64,000 bases of DNA from NCBI GenBank assembly GCA_947683625.1, contig CANTUR010000057.1, forward strand, positions 3,036,501 through 3,100,500. The letters run 5' to 3'. A program made the translations under genes and the position numbers. The DNA comes from Mallotus nudiflorus (Eukaryota; Streptophyta; Magnoliopsida; Malpighiales; Euphorbiaceae). Position 1 is the stretch's first letter. The number at the start of each line of letters is the position of its first letter. The notes below the pieces were generated by a model. It was not told the origin of the DNA, did no database searches, and saw only the letters and a program-made list of their open reading frames with translations. This document shows, piece after piece, positions 36,150 to 48,689 of this stretch.

Positions 36150-39100
36150 CACGACCCAAAACAAGGGCCATGACCGGCGCTAGGGAACGAAAATTCTTTC
36201 GAATCCGGAACCCGTAGTAAGCCTAAAAATAAAATAAACATGAAATAGTAATAATAACAGTATATAATGCAGCGAAAATAAAAATCATAAATATAATAAT
36301 AACATATGCACCAACTGGATTTAAATCAAATCCTCAACATTTCATATATATAAATCTTTTAATACAAATCCAGTTCAAATATAATACAACATCTCTTTAA
36401 ATATTTAATGACTACTGCAGTGTCTAGATAAAATAAATGCAAGACTCAGAGAAGCAGTTTACACAAAGAAGCCACGGCGGAAGAAATCCGGCATACAGGC
36501 CTGCTACTGAGGTCTGAAGACGATGACTCTCCTGAAAAATAGTCAACGGAGGGGAGTCATACCTCACTGAGTGAATTACTATAATATATATACATGCATA
36601 CTAAATGACAATGCATACAGTCAATAGTATATATATAATGTGTATATATACAGGCAAATTCACACAGATGCAGAAAAGTCATTTTTTTATATATTTTATT
36701 GAAAATCATCTTTTATGAAGGATCAAATAGAACCCTATGATATCGAAACCTCAAACAGTGTTAGACAACACTCTAGCCATACAGGCTCACTTATTCCAAA
36801 ATATATCCACTTAATCCATTTAGACAGTAGACTGGCCCTGAGACACTAAGTCAACCGAGCTCCAGCAGTCTAACTGCTAATGTGATTGGCCCCGAGACAC
36901 TTGGTCAACCGAGCTCCAGCAATCACACCCAAATCACATCTCACACATCAAATAATCATAACCAATCAATTTCCACAAATAGGTTAGTAATATAGCCTAA
37001 ATGCTATAGGTGCACCGGTACGTACTTGGTCCTAGTGATGCCCACTAGGTAGCACGTTCTATTGATATCCTTCATCAATAAATATAAAACATCCATTCAC
37101 AAATAAATGATGCATGAATTTAAATAAAATAACAATATAAACCATATATATATACCGGAAATATACCAAAAGTAAACCAGGTATATTTCGAGTATATATA
37201 TGTCAAATGAATACAATCAAATTATAAATTAAGCTAGAAATATATTTAAAAATATTTTAAATATAATTTATTAACAAAACATGCATATAATTTAATATAT
37301 ACCAAAAATAAACCAAAATAAACTAAATATAAACTTAAGTAATAATCAAATTATTTATGCATATTTAATCAAAATAAAACATGCATTTCTAAATCATGCA
37401 TCCTAAGCATATATATATAAAATAGCAACTCACACTTAGTGCGCTCCTCGAGATGGATTCGATGAGCCTGGTCCACTAGGCCTCGGTCTCGGCGCAACTA
37501 AACAAACAATAACGACAGAAATCAGAACAACCCTAACAGAAATCGTAGAATTCGATCTAGAATATTAAACACAGAATCGAAATTAGGGTTCGACCGGATA
37601 TCACGTTTTACGAGAATTCTACCGAAAATTCGACAGAACCTCCCTTGTCAAACGGACATCTCTCTACTCAAAGAGTAGAGTCGACCCTGCAAAGAAACAC
37701 ACTTCGAAAATAAACGCAAAATTTACATTCAAAACCCCTCGATCGGACTCCAAACTACAGTCTACCGACCGGGGTCCACAATCACAGAACAATTTCAGAA
37801 ATACCAAAAATATCCTTATAACATAGAAATTCATTTTATAAGTAAAAATTACATAATTAACCTTAAAACACTGTAAAAACCGATAAAAACTCATTTCATT
37901 AGAAAAACCATATATTATATAATTGAAAACAATTCACGAAAAATAGTTTTAATTAGTTAAAAATACCAAATAATTTATAGAAATCATTTTTATACCTTAA
38001 ATAATTATTAAAACCAATTAAATTACATTTTTATCCAATTTTATGTAAAATTACCAAAATACCCCTATATATATAAATATACTAAAATTACTTCAAAAAT
38101 TCACCAAAAATAGTATAATTATCCAAAATTAATTTTCTCAACATATTTATCAATAATATCAATAATTAAACTCAATTAACCAATCAATTTCAATTAAAAA
38201 CACAATTAACCCTAATTTCCCAAAATTACATAAACTTAAATAATTCAAAATAAATACATAGAAATTCATAAAAATTCCAAATAAATTCCTATAATTCATT
38301 TCAACACCTATAATTACCATAAAACACAATTTCATAATTTATTTAATTAATTTCCGAAAATTAGAAAATAATATTAAAATATTCAAAAATACCCAAAAAT
38401 CAAAATAATCTCCAAAAATTCCACAAAAATTTATACATATACATTAACTACTAGGATAAACATTTGTGAAAGGAGTTTTCATGAATCAAGCAATTCGAAG
38501 CTCAAAAAAAAATTCAAAAACCCTAATATGGCTGAAATTGAAAATTCAAAACCTAAGCAAATCAAGACCAATTCAGCTCAAACCAAAGCTAGAATCACAC
38601 TCACCGGAGTTCAAGGAGAAGAAAGAGACTAGCGGTGTTGAAAACGGTGGCCAGAATCGCGAGGTGTGAAGAAATTGCAAACTCTCGGCTTCCGGCCAAA
38701 AACCGACCTCCAGACGCCGGAAACGGCTGCTACAGGCGGCGAGGAAGGCTGGGGAAGGTGGTGGCACACCGGACGACACACCAGCGGTGAGAAATTGATA
38801 GTTTTAGGCATCGGACGGTGGTGAGGGTGAAGATCGGGGAAGAAGATGCTTCGGGGGCAAAATGGTAATTTTTCCAAAAGTTTGATTTTTGATATATTAT
38901 ATGTATATATATATACTTTATACTATATATTAAAATAATATTAAATTACACACATTAAATATACACCACACACTTAATATTTAATATTTTAAAATTCAAT
39001 ATTAATTAAAAATAATTAAATAACAATAAAATAAATAAACAATTAATAAAATATTAGGGTAATATTAATTAAACCCTAATTAAATAAATAAGTACACATA

Positions 39101-39372
39101 GGCTTTATTTAGTATTTTAAAAATACGTATGAGTTCATGCAAGTCCGTAGATATATTTAAAATAATTATTAGTAAATTATTTACGTGAAAATTTTCCCGA
39201 AAATGCAAGTCCCAAGAAAATTTTACGTAAAGCACTTAAAATAATACACAATAATTAAAATAGGTTTTAAATTCATATCAACTCGTAAAAATATTAATAT
39301 ATATATAAAAAAATTATTAACACTGCATATCTCGATACAGTGTAAAAATATTTAAAAATACGGGATATTATA
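36147..39372 (-). repeat. 3' LTR of the Tekay-like element
   Basis: A 3226-bp direct repeat of 44376-47615. It contains an internal tandem duplication at about 36833-36935 (two copies around gagacact..gtcaaccgagctccagca) and a GC-rich patch at 38640-38870 in otherwise AT-rich DNA. Confidence 0.94.
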
Positions 39373-39385
39373 GTCTTCCCCCCTT
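39373..39385 (-). promoter_or_regulatory. Polypurine tract of the Tekay-like element
   Basis: Minus-strand AAGGGGGGAAGAC abuts the inner end of the 3' LTR. Confidence 0.85.
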
Positions 39386-39428
39386 ACAAGAATTCGTGCC
39401 CGAATTCCAGAAAGAAAAGATTACAGGA

Positions 39429-42400
39429 TCAGAAAGGAAAGAGATACGGGTAAGAAGCTCGCATCTCAGCTTCAGTCTCCCATGTATGCTCCTCGACTCT
39501 ATTGCTACGCCACAGAACCTTGACCATCGAAATATGCTTCGAACGCAATTGTCGAACTTGAAAATCAACGATCGCCACAGGTTCTTCCACAAACGTCAAA
39601 TCTTCACTCACTTCTACACTGTCGGGTTGCAACACGTGTGAAGGGTCTGAGATATACTTCCTCAACATCGAGATATGAAATACTAGATGCACCTGTGACA
39701 TACTCGGAGGCAAATCCAACCAATATGCAACAGTGCTAACTCTCTCCAGAATCTCAAACGGTCCGATATATCTCGGTGCTAACTTACCCTTCCTGCCAAA
39801 TCTCATCACACCCTTCATAGGAGATACCTTCAGAAAAATAAAATCTCCAACCTGAAACTCCACATCTCTGTGCCTAGGATCCGTATAACTCTTCTGTCTG
39901 CTAACTGCGGTCTCTAATCTTCGCTTAATCATGGTGAATTTCTCTGCAGCATCCTGAACCATCTCAGGTCCAGTCAAATCTCTCTCACCAATCTCATCCC
40001 AACTCAACGGGGATCTACACTTCCTTCCATATAACGCCTCATATGGTGCCATGCCAATACTGCTATGGTAGCTGTTATTATATGCAAACTCAACGAGTGG
40101 CAAATGATCATCCTAGCTACCTCCCAAATCCAGGACACACATCCTCAACATATCTTCTAGTGTCTGGATCGTCCTCTTAGACTGACCATCTGTCTGAGGA
40201 TGAAAAGCAGTACTGAAGTCCAACCTAGTGCCCATTGCTTCTTGCAACTTCAGCCAAAAACGAGAAGTAAACACTGAACCTCTATCTGATACAATGGACA
40301 CAGGTACTCCATGAAGGCATGTGATATGCTTCACATATAACTTCGCCAATCTGGCAACTAAATAGGTGGCTTTCACAGGCCAGAAATGTGCAGACTTCGT
40401 CAACCTATCTACAATCACCCAGATGGAATCGTATCCATCCCTCGAACGAGGTAAACCGACCATAAAATCCATAGTTATCCTTTCCCACTTCCACTCGGGA
40501 ATAGGAAGAGGCTGAAGCTTCCTAGAAGGCTTCTAATGTTTGGCTTTCACTTGTTGACACGTTAGACACTTAGCAACATAATCAGTGACATCCTTCTTCA
40601 ATCCATCCCACTAGTATAAATCTCTAATACTGTGGTACATCTTAGTAACACCCCGATGTACGTTGTAAGCTATAGAGTGTGCTTCCTCTAGGATCTCTTC
40701 TCTCAAATCATCCACATCAGGAACACATAATCTACCACTAATCCACAACACACCATCATCATCGAGTGTGAAATCAGTGAACTTCCCTGCTCTGACATTC
40801 TCTGTAAGCTCTTCCAGAATAGGATCTCGGCTCTGAGCTACTTTAATCCTATCCCTCAGTACATATCGTACTTTAAACTGAGCTAGCAGTCCACCTGATC
40901 TACTAAGCTTCATCATCAGACCTTGATCCACCATCAAATGCAATTCCTGGTCAATGGTCTCCTCTCAACACTGACGTGAGCAAGACTACCTGAGGACTTC
41001 CTACTTAAGGCATCTGCTACCACATTAGCTTTACCCGGATGATATAGAATTTCATAGTCATAATCCTTCAACAATTCTAACCATCTCCTCTGCCTCAGTT
41101 TCAAATCTCTCTGCTGGAAAATGTACTTAAGGCTCTTGTGATCAGTAAATATCTCACAAGTCACCCCGTACAGATAATGTCTCTAAATCTTTAAAGCAAA
41201 GATCACTGCAGCCATCTCCAGATCATGTGTAGGATAGTTCTACTTATGCTTCTTCAACTGCCTCGAAGCATAGGCTATCACCCTTCCATTCTGCATCAAC
41301 ACACAACCAAGACCAATTCTAGAGGCATCATAATAAACTGTGAACTTATCCACACTATTAGGCAAAGCTAATACTGGCGCTGTGGTCAACTTCTCTTTCT
41401 ACAACTGGAAACTATTCTCATAAGCCTTTGACCACTCAAATCTAACATTCTTCTGAGTCAAGCGAGTCATAGGGGCTGCAATCCTGGAAAAATCCTACAC
41501 AAACCGCCTATAATACCCGGCTAAACCCATAAAACTCCGAATCTCAAAAACAGAAGTCGGTCTAGGCCACTCAGATACTGCCTTAATCTTCTGTGGATCA
41601 ACCTAATTACCTTCTTTAGACACTATGTGTCCAAGAAAAGAAACACTCTCCATCCAGAAATCACACTTTGAGAATTTAGCATAAAGCTGATGATCTCTCA
41701 ATGTTTGCAGTACAATCCTCAAGTGATATACATGCTCCTCCATACTCCTTGAATATACCAGTATATCATCAATGAAGACTACCACAAACTGATCCACCTA
41801 CGGTCTGAATACCCTATTCATCAGGTCCATAAAAGCTGCTGGTGCATTAGTCAAACCAAAAGACATCACCAGAAACTCATAATGGCCATATCGAGTGCGG
41901 AATGCCGTCTTAGGAATATCAGATTCACTGATACGCAACTGATGATAACCCGACCTCAAGTCAACTTTAGAAAAGAACTGTGCACCCTGTAGCTGATCAA
42001 ACAAGTCATCTATCCTCGGGAGAGGATACTTGTTCTTCACTGTCACCTTGTTAAGCTCTCTGTAGTCAATGCACATTCTCAGGGTACCATCCTTCTTCTT
42101 CACAAACAGGACTGGTGCACCCCAAGGGGAAACACTGGGTCTAATAAAACCTTTATCCAATAACTCTTGCAACTGCTCCTTCAACTCTTTCAACTCTGCA
42201 GGAGCCATTCTGTAGGGTGGCATAGATATAGGAGTAGTACCTGGTACCACATCTATACAAAACTCAATCTCTCTATGAGGTGGTAAACCTGGCAACTCCT
42301 TGGGAAAAACATCAGGAAACTCACAAGCAACAGGAACATCCGTGAGTGACAAATTCTCCACTGAAGTATCCCTGACCAATGCCAAATATCCCTGACATCC

Positions 42401-44217
42401 TTTCCTCAATAACTTCCTAGCCGTAATAGCAGAAATAAGATTCTGAGGTGCTGAACTCCTATCACCCATAAATTTAAAATCTTCTTCATCAGGAATTCTG
42501 AAAGTCACCTCTTTATTCCTGCAATCTACCATGGCATAGTGATGAGATAACCAATCCATTCCTAGAATAACATCAAACTCTATCACCCCAACAAAATCAA
42601 ATCAGTGGGTAATTCTCTACCTCCCACGAGAATTGGACAACCAGAAAGAACAATATCGGTGTCCAAGGAATCGCTCAGAGGAGTGGCAATGGACAAAGGA
42701 AAAGCCATCCTCGAAGCTTGCCAACAAGATTTAGAAGCAAAAACAGGAGAAACAAATGAATGCATGACACCCAGATCAAACAAAACCCAAGCATCCAGGT
42801 AACAAATAGAAACAATACCTACCACGACTGCATTAGATGCTTGAGCATCCTGCTGAGTGAGATGAAAAACTCTCGCTTGACCTCAACCTCCCTGCTGACT
42901 GGTAGAAGCCTGGCCAACACCTCTGGCATATCCTCTAGTACCTATACCATGACTCTGCTATGGAACAAGCTGAGTGGAACTCTGATGCTGAGCTGGTGGC
43001 AACTAAAATGGCATGAGTGCAGCACTAGCAATCGACTACTATGGGAATTACGGAATCTGCTGCTGCTGATACCCGGAATAAGGACACGATTTGGCAAAAT
43101 GTCCTGTCTGCCCGCATTTGAAACATGTCAGTGGTGTCAGATAACATGGTCCCTGATGGACTCTACCGCAAGTTTGACAAACACTGGCCACTGATCCAGA
43201 ACTACGACCACTACTGCTGCTCGAAGCACCTGACCCGAATCTGAACGATCTACGCTGACCTCCACAGCCATATCTACTGCTCCGATGCACTCACTGCTGC
43301 TGTCTCTGACTCTACTGAGTCAGACCTCGCTGCTGACTACTTGATCTAACATGAAAACTCGAATATGGTGTAGTCTGTAATCCACTCGACTGAACTCCCA
43401 GCTGGTAATAATCAGGCATCACTCCCTACCTAATGAGCCTCAGCTCAATCTCCTTAGCTAACTCAATCACAGACTCGAGAGTAAGGCCTGCTGTAGGCAT
43501 ACCAGCAAATGCTGAGCCCAAACCAGTAACGTAGGTAGTGACCATAAAATACTGATCTCGCATCAAATCCTCTGCATATCTACCCAGACGAAGAAACTCT
43601 CGGGTGTATTCCTCTACAGATCGATCTCCATGAGAAATACTGGTCAGTTGAAGACGATAGCTCATACGAAGAGGCTCTGGACAAAATCTCCTCATAAATC
43701 GCTCTTGGAACTGAGCCCAGGTCATCGTCATCATGTAAGGCTGGATCATCTGAATAAACCAATCTAAGGCTGGTCCCTCGACAGACAACTCAATGATCAT
43801 GATCTGCTGGTACTCAGTATGAGCAGTCCGAGTCCGAGTCTCAATCGCATGCAGAAAATCTAACGGATCGGAAGTATTGTCAAAAGCAATCCTACCAACT
43901 CGGGCATAGAACAAAGCTGCCTCAGGGTCAGACATACCCTACTGATAGGCAGGGTGAACAGGTTGAACAACTGGAGGAACAGGAACATCAAACTCAGGCT
44001 CAACAGGCTCCTCGTCCTGTAACTCTCTTTGCCTACGGCGACCTGCCGCTCCTCGAGGTCTACCTCTGCCATGACCTCTACGTCTAACTGGCTGCTCAGG
44101 AGGTAAAACCTCATCCTGGAAAGACTCATCATCCTCGACCTCAACGACCAGTGCAGCGACACACGCTCGCCTCCTCATTCTGAAAAGACAAACGAAAGAT
44201 TCAGACAAAATAGACAA
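39429..44217 (-). pseudogene. Tekay-like gag-pol polyprotein, broken
   Basis: Gag starts near 44178-44217 and includes the capsid-like stretch ALDWFIQMIQPYMMTMTWAQ and a zinc knuckle CFKCGQTGHFAKSC at 43084-43125. The protease active site at about 42790 reads LFDLGVMHSF, so Asp-Leu-Gly replaces Asp-Ser/Thr-Gly. RT at 42586-41600 has VLFVKKKDGTLRMCIDYREL and FIDDILVYS. RNase H follows to 40934 (FTDHKSLKYIFQQRDLKLRQ). Integrase has CLTCQQVK, IVSDRGSVFTSRFW and HPQTDGQSKRTIQTLEDMLR. The carboxy end (LRSKHISMVKVLWRSNRVEE, ending YPYLFPF at 39429) resembles a Tekay chromodomain. There are frameshifts near 42585 and 40940 and more than ten in-frame stops, chiefly TAG in place of expected Gln or Trp codons. 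Confidence 0.93.
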
Positions 44218-44359
44218 CGGAGGAATAACGCAGAAAACTAAAGCAAGGAATACTTATCAAGACGTACTCGAACCTAATTCACTGTAGTAGTTCAACAGAA
44301 AACACAACTCTGAAAACTAGCACCACAACTCACAAAACTAAGCCCTGACACAGAACTCT

Positions 44360-44371
44360 GCTCTGATACCA
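44360..44371 (-). promoter_or_regulatory. Primer-binding site of the Tekay-like element
   Basis: Minus-strand TGGTATCAGAGC, complementary to initiator-Met tRNA, lies four bases inside the 5' LTR. Confidence 0.93.
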
Positions 44372-44375
44372 ACTT

Positions 44376-47300
44376 TGTCACGACCCAAAACATGGGCCAT
44401 GACCGGCGCTAGGGAACGGGAATTCTTTCGAATCCAGAACCCGTAGTAAGCCTAAAAATAAAATAAACATGCAATAGTAATAACAACAGTATATAATGCA
44501 GCGGAAATAAAAATCATAAATATAATAATAACATATGCACCAACTGGATTTAAATCAAATCCTCAACATTTCATATATATAAATCTTTTAATACAAATCC
44601 AGTTCAAATATAATACAACATCTCTTTAAATATTTAATGACTTTTGCAGTGTCTAGATAAAATAAATCCAAGACTCAGAGAAGCAGTTTACACAAAAAAG
44701 CCACGGCGAAAGAAATTCGGCGTACAGGCCTGCTATTGAGCTCTGAAGACGATGACTCTCCTGAAAAATAGTCAACGGAGGGGAGTCAGACCTCACTGAG
44801 TGAATTACTATAATATATATACATGCATACTAAATGACAATGCATACAGTCAATAGTATATATATAATGTGTATATATACAGGCAAATTCACACAGACGC
44901 AGAAAAATCATTTTTTTTATATATTTTATTGAAAATCATCTTTTATGAAGGATCAAATAGAACCCTATGATATCGAAACCTCAAACAGTGTTAGACAACA
45001 CTCTAGCCATACAGGCTCACTTATTCCAAAATATATCCACTTAATCCATTTAGACAGTAGACTGGCCCTGAGACACTAAGTCAACCGAGCTCCAGCAGTC
45101 TAACTGCCAGTGTGATTGGCCCCGAGTGACTTGGTCAACCAAGCTCCAGCAATCACACCCAAATCACATCTCACACATCAAATAATCATAACCAATCAAT
45201 TTCCACAAATAGGTTAGTAATATAGCCTAAATGCTATAGGCGCACCGGTACGTACTTGGTCCTAGTGATGCCCACTAGGTAGCACGTTCTATTGATATCC
45301 TTCATCAATAAATATAAAACATCCATTCACAAATAAATGATGCATGAATTTAAATAAAATAACAATATAAACCATATATATATACCAGAAATATACCAAA
45401 AGTAAACCAGGTATATTTCGAGTATATATACGTCAAATGAATACAATCAAATTATAAATTAAACTAGAAATATATTTAAAAATATTTTAAATATAATTTA
45501 TTAACAAAACATGCATATAATTTAATATATACCAAAAATAAACAAAAATAAACTAAATATAAACTTAAGTAATAATCAAATTATTTATGCATATTTAATC
45601 AAAATAAAACATGCCTTTCTAAATCATGCATCCTAAGCATATATATATAAAATAGCAACTCACACTTAGTGCGCTCCTCGAGATGGATCCGACGGACCTG
45701 GTCCACTAGGCCTCGGTCTCGGAGCAACTAAACAATCAATAATGACAGAAATCAGAATAACCCTAACAGAAATCCTAGAATTCGATCTAGAATATTAAAC
45801 ACATAATCGAAATTAGGGTTCGACCGGATATCACGTTTTACGAGAATTCTACCAAAAATTCGACAGAACCTCCCTTGTAAAAGGGACATCTCTCTACTCA
45901 AAGAGTAGAGCCGACCCTACAAAGAAACACACTTCAAAAATAAACGTAAAATTTACATTCACAACCCCTCGATCAGATTCCAAACTACAGTCTATCGACC
46001 GGGGTCCACAATCACAAAACAATTTCAGAAATACCAAAAATATCCTTATAACATAGAATTTCATTTTATAAGTAAAAATTACATAATTAACCTTAAAATA
46101 CTGTAAAAACCGATAAAAACTCATTTTATTAGAAAAACCGTATATTATATATATAATTGAAAATAATTCACGAAAAATAGTTTTAATTAGTTAAAAATAC
46201 CAAATAATTTGTAGAAATCATTTTTATACCTTAAATAATTATTAAAACCAATTAAATTACATTTTTAGCCAATTTTATGTAAAATTACCAAAATACCCCT
46301 ATATATATAAATATACGAAAATTACTTCAAAAATTCACCAAAAATAGTATAATTATCCAAAATTAATTTTCTCAACATATTTATCAATAATCTCAATAAT
46401 TAAACTCAATTAACCAATCAATTTCAATTAAAAACACAATTAACCCTAATTTCCCAAAATTACATAAACTTAAATAATTCAAAATAAATACATAGAAATT
46501 CATAAAAATTCCAAATAAATTCCTATAATTCATTTCAACACCTATAATTACCATAAAACACAATTTCATAATTTATTTAATTAATTTCCGAAAATTAGAA
46601 AATAATATTAAAATATTCAAAAATACCCAAAAATCAAAATAATCTCCAAAAATTCCACAAAAATTCCAAAAAAAATTCATACATATAGATTAAGCTACTA
46701 GGATCAACATTTGTGAAATGAGTTTTCATGAATCAAGCAATTCAAAGCTCAAAAAAATCAAAAACCCTAATATGGCCGAAATTAAAAATTCGAAACCTAA
46801 GCAAATCAAGACCAATTCAGCTCAAACCAAAGCTAGAATCACACTCACCAGAGCTCAAGGAGAAGAAAGAGACTGGCGGTGTTGAAAACGGTGGCCGGAA
46901 TCGCGAGGTGTGAAGAAATTGCAAACTCTCGGCTTCCGACCAAAAACTGACCTCCAAACGTCAGAAACGGCTGCTACAGGCGGCGAGGAAGGCTGGGGAA
47001 GGTGGTGGCACACTGGACGGCGTACCAACAGTGAGAAATCGATAGTTGCAGGCGTCGGACGACGGTGAGGGTGAAGATCGGGGAAGAAGATGCTTCGGGG
47101 GCAAAATGGTAATTTTTCCAAAAGTTTGATTTTTGATATATTATATGTATATATATATACTTTATACTATGTATTAAAATAATATTAAATTACACACATT
47201 AAATATACACCACACACTTAATATTTAATATTTTAAAATTTAATATTAATTAAAAATAATTAAATAACAATAAAATAAATAAACAATAATAAAATATTAG

Positions 47301-47615
47301 GGTAATATTAATTAAACCCTAATTAAATAAATAAGTACACATAGGCTTTATTTAGTATTTTAAAAATACTTATGAGTTCATGCAAGTCCGTAAATATATT
47401 TAAAATAATTATTAGTAAATTATTTACGTGAAAATTTCTCTGAAAATGCAAGTCCCGGGAAAATTTTACGTAAAGCACTTAAAATAATACACAATAATTA
47501 AAATAGGTTTTAAATTCATATCAACTTGTAAAAATATCAATATATATATACAAAAATTAATAACACTAAATATCCTGATACAGTGTAAAAATATTTAAAA
47601 ATACGTGATATTACA
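44376..47615 (-). repeat. 5' LTR of the Tekay-like element
   Basis: A 3240-bp LTR starting TGTCACGACCC and ending GATATTACA on the plus strand. It carries the same internal duplication (about 45060-45165) and GC-rich patch (about 46860-47105) as the other LTR. Confidence 0.94.
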
Positions 47616-47773
47616 TATATATATATAAAGTCAGCTATAGGTTGGTGATGAGAAGCTTCATGAATGGCAGTGGAGATGCAACTTGCCATTTTGCCAACTT
47701 GTCAACTTGTAACCTTAGAAAGTTATAGATAATTCTAGAAAAATTGAGAGAGTAAGTTGGTGCTTATTCAATA

Positions 47774-47989
47774 TTTGGTAGCCATAAGAGCTCTAACTAA
47801 TTTATAGTTCAAACTAAGTGGCCTTACAAAAAGTAAAACTCTTCCAGCACTTATTTCCTCGGCACATAAAAATTCAAACTTTTTATCACTGGAACCAACA
47901 AATGTTGGTTTTATCTTGTATTTTTTCATGTGCTATTGTTATCGTTTATTTTGTTTTCAAGCAATCATAAAATTATAATGTTAATAACT
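47774..47989. other. Continuation of the GLR pseudogene 5' flank
   Basis: This host DNA was separated from 33109 by the copia insertion. The phrase tttttcatgtg.tatt....ttttgttttcaagca.tcataa (47927-47971) matches the region upstream of the first GLR exon at about 3647-3690, which supports the reconstruction. Confidence 0.55.
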
Positions 47990-48155
47990 AGTGAGGGAGT
48001 AGTTAAGTGGTAACTTCTCCCTAAAAGCGTTTTGAAATATGGAGTTTGATTCCTATCATCATCGATTTAAAAGAAGAGAGTTGCCCCTTATTATACAATC
48101 CATCGAAACTTAAATCATATAACCTCCCCTATTATTAAAAATTAAACATAAACAT
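47990..48155 (+). repeat. tRNA-derived SINE copy
   Basis: An A-box-like agtagttaagtggtaa (47998-48013) and B-box-like gagtttgattcct (48042-48054) are followed by ttattatacaatcc and aaatcatataacctcccc. It is homologous in order to the minus-strand copy at 31200-31360. Confidence 0.6.
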
Positions 48156-48563
48156 TTCAATGCTTTTTTTCAAATAATGAAAAGTTAAAATTTTAAAAAT
48201 AAAAATTTTGAATTTATACTTTGTATATAGAAACTAAATGCTAAAATTTTTTTGTTTCTCTTATAAATTCACCTCATTCAAACTTTCAAATAATTAAAAT
48301 ATTTATAACTACTGAATACCAGACATGTAAAATATCAAAATAAATAGCCTTAATTTTTAATATATTTATTTATTTAGACTTTTCCTTATTGCATAACATA
48401 TTTACTATTTCCCAAAAAAATCATAGAGAGTAGTTTAAGATTCAAGCGTAGACATTGACTACAGGAAGGAATGATGAAATTCAATCTTAGTTTTAAAGAG
48501 AAAGTGGGTCAAGGCTTTATAAGGTAGTGATAAGCTTATAATATATATTTTTTGCTACTTTTG

Positions 48564-48601
<38 letters not shown>

Positions 48602-48689
48602 TTTAAATAAAGGAATTTTGTCATTTTTGTAATTGTCAAGGTATTGGTAACTTTAATACCCATAAAATTTTTTTCAGTATTATTCTCAA
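48156..48689. other. Non-coding interval with TA microsatellite
   Basis: AT-rich DNA with a TA repeat at 48567-48600. No gene seen. The 5' end of the following LINE is uncertain by some tens of bases. Confidence 0.6.

Larger units (their letters stand above)
36147..47615 (-). mobile_element. Full-length Ty3/gypsy retrotransposon, Tekay/Del-like chromovirus, 11469 bp
   Basis: A minus-strand element with 5' LTR 44376-47615, primer-binding site 44360-44371, gag, protease, RT, RNase H, integrase and a chromodomain-like carboxy end, polypurine tract at 39373-39385, and 3' LTR 36147-39372. In element sense the LTRs start TGTAATATC and end GGGTCGTGACA. The 3' LTR start is mutated to TATAATATC. The flanking TATAT (36142-36146 and 47616-47620) fits a 5-bp target duplication but lies in a TA repeat, so it is weak evidence alone. 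The LTRs differ by roughly 2-3% in the parts compared by eye. The copy is dead from numerous stops. Long 3.2-kb LTRs and the integrase end fit Tekay. Confidence 0.94.
33110..47773 (-). mobile_element. Internally deleted Ty1/copia element, split by a nested gypsy
   Basis: Left LTR 33110-33613 (504 bp) matches the right LTR 35739-36146 plus 47616-47773, which is interrupted by the Tekay-like gypsy. The shared sequence includes tttggtgtagaatgtg, aagcaaatttaatacaagat and gttatagataattctagaaa. A polypurine tract (minus TTGAGGGGGAG) lies at 33614-33624. Internal sequence is only 2.1 kb and encodes the end of integrase, RT and RNase H; gag, protease and the integrase core are missing. No matching target duplication is visible (gtctt versus tttgg), and no standard primer-binding site is seen beside the right LTR. 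The LTR copies are clearly more diverged than those of the other two LTR pairs, so this is an older insertion. Confidence 0.85.

Noticed and set aside
37664..37894. 76-codon frame occurring twice (also 45894-46124)
   Set aside because: The two copies are simply the two LTRs of the same element; duplication is not evidence of selection, and the peptide shows no family resemblance.
42605..43194. Plus-strand frames opposite the gypsy gag-protease region
   Set aside because: Antisense shadows of the minus-strand polyprotein.
47774..47790. ttggtagccataagagctc as a primer-binding site for a plus-strand element
   Set aside because: It resembles an initiator-Met primer-binding site, but the adjoining copia pol genes are on the minus strand and the LTR orientation is opposite, so it is probably coincidental.
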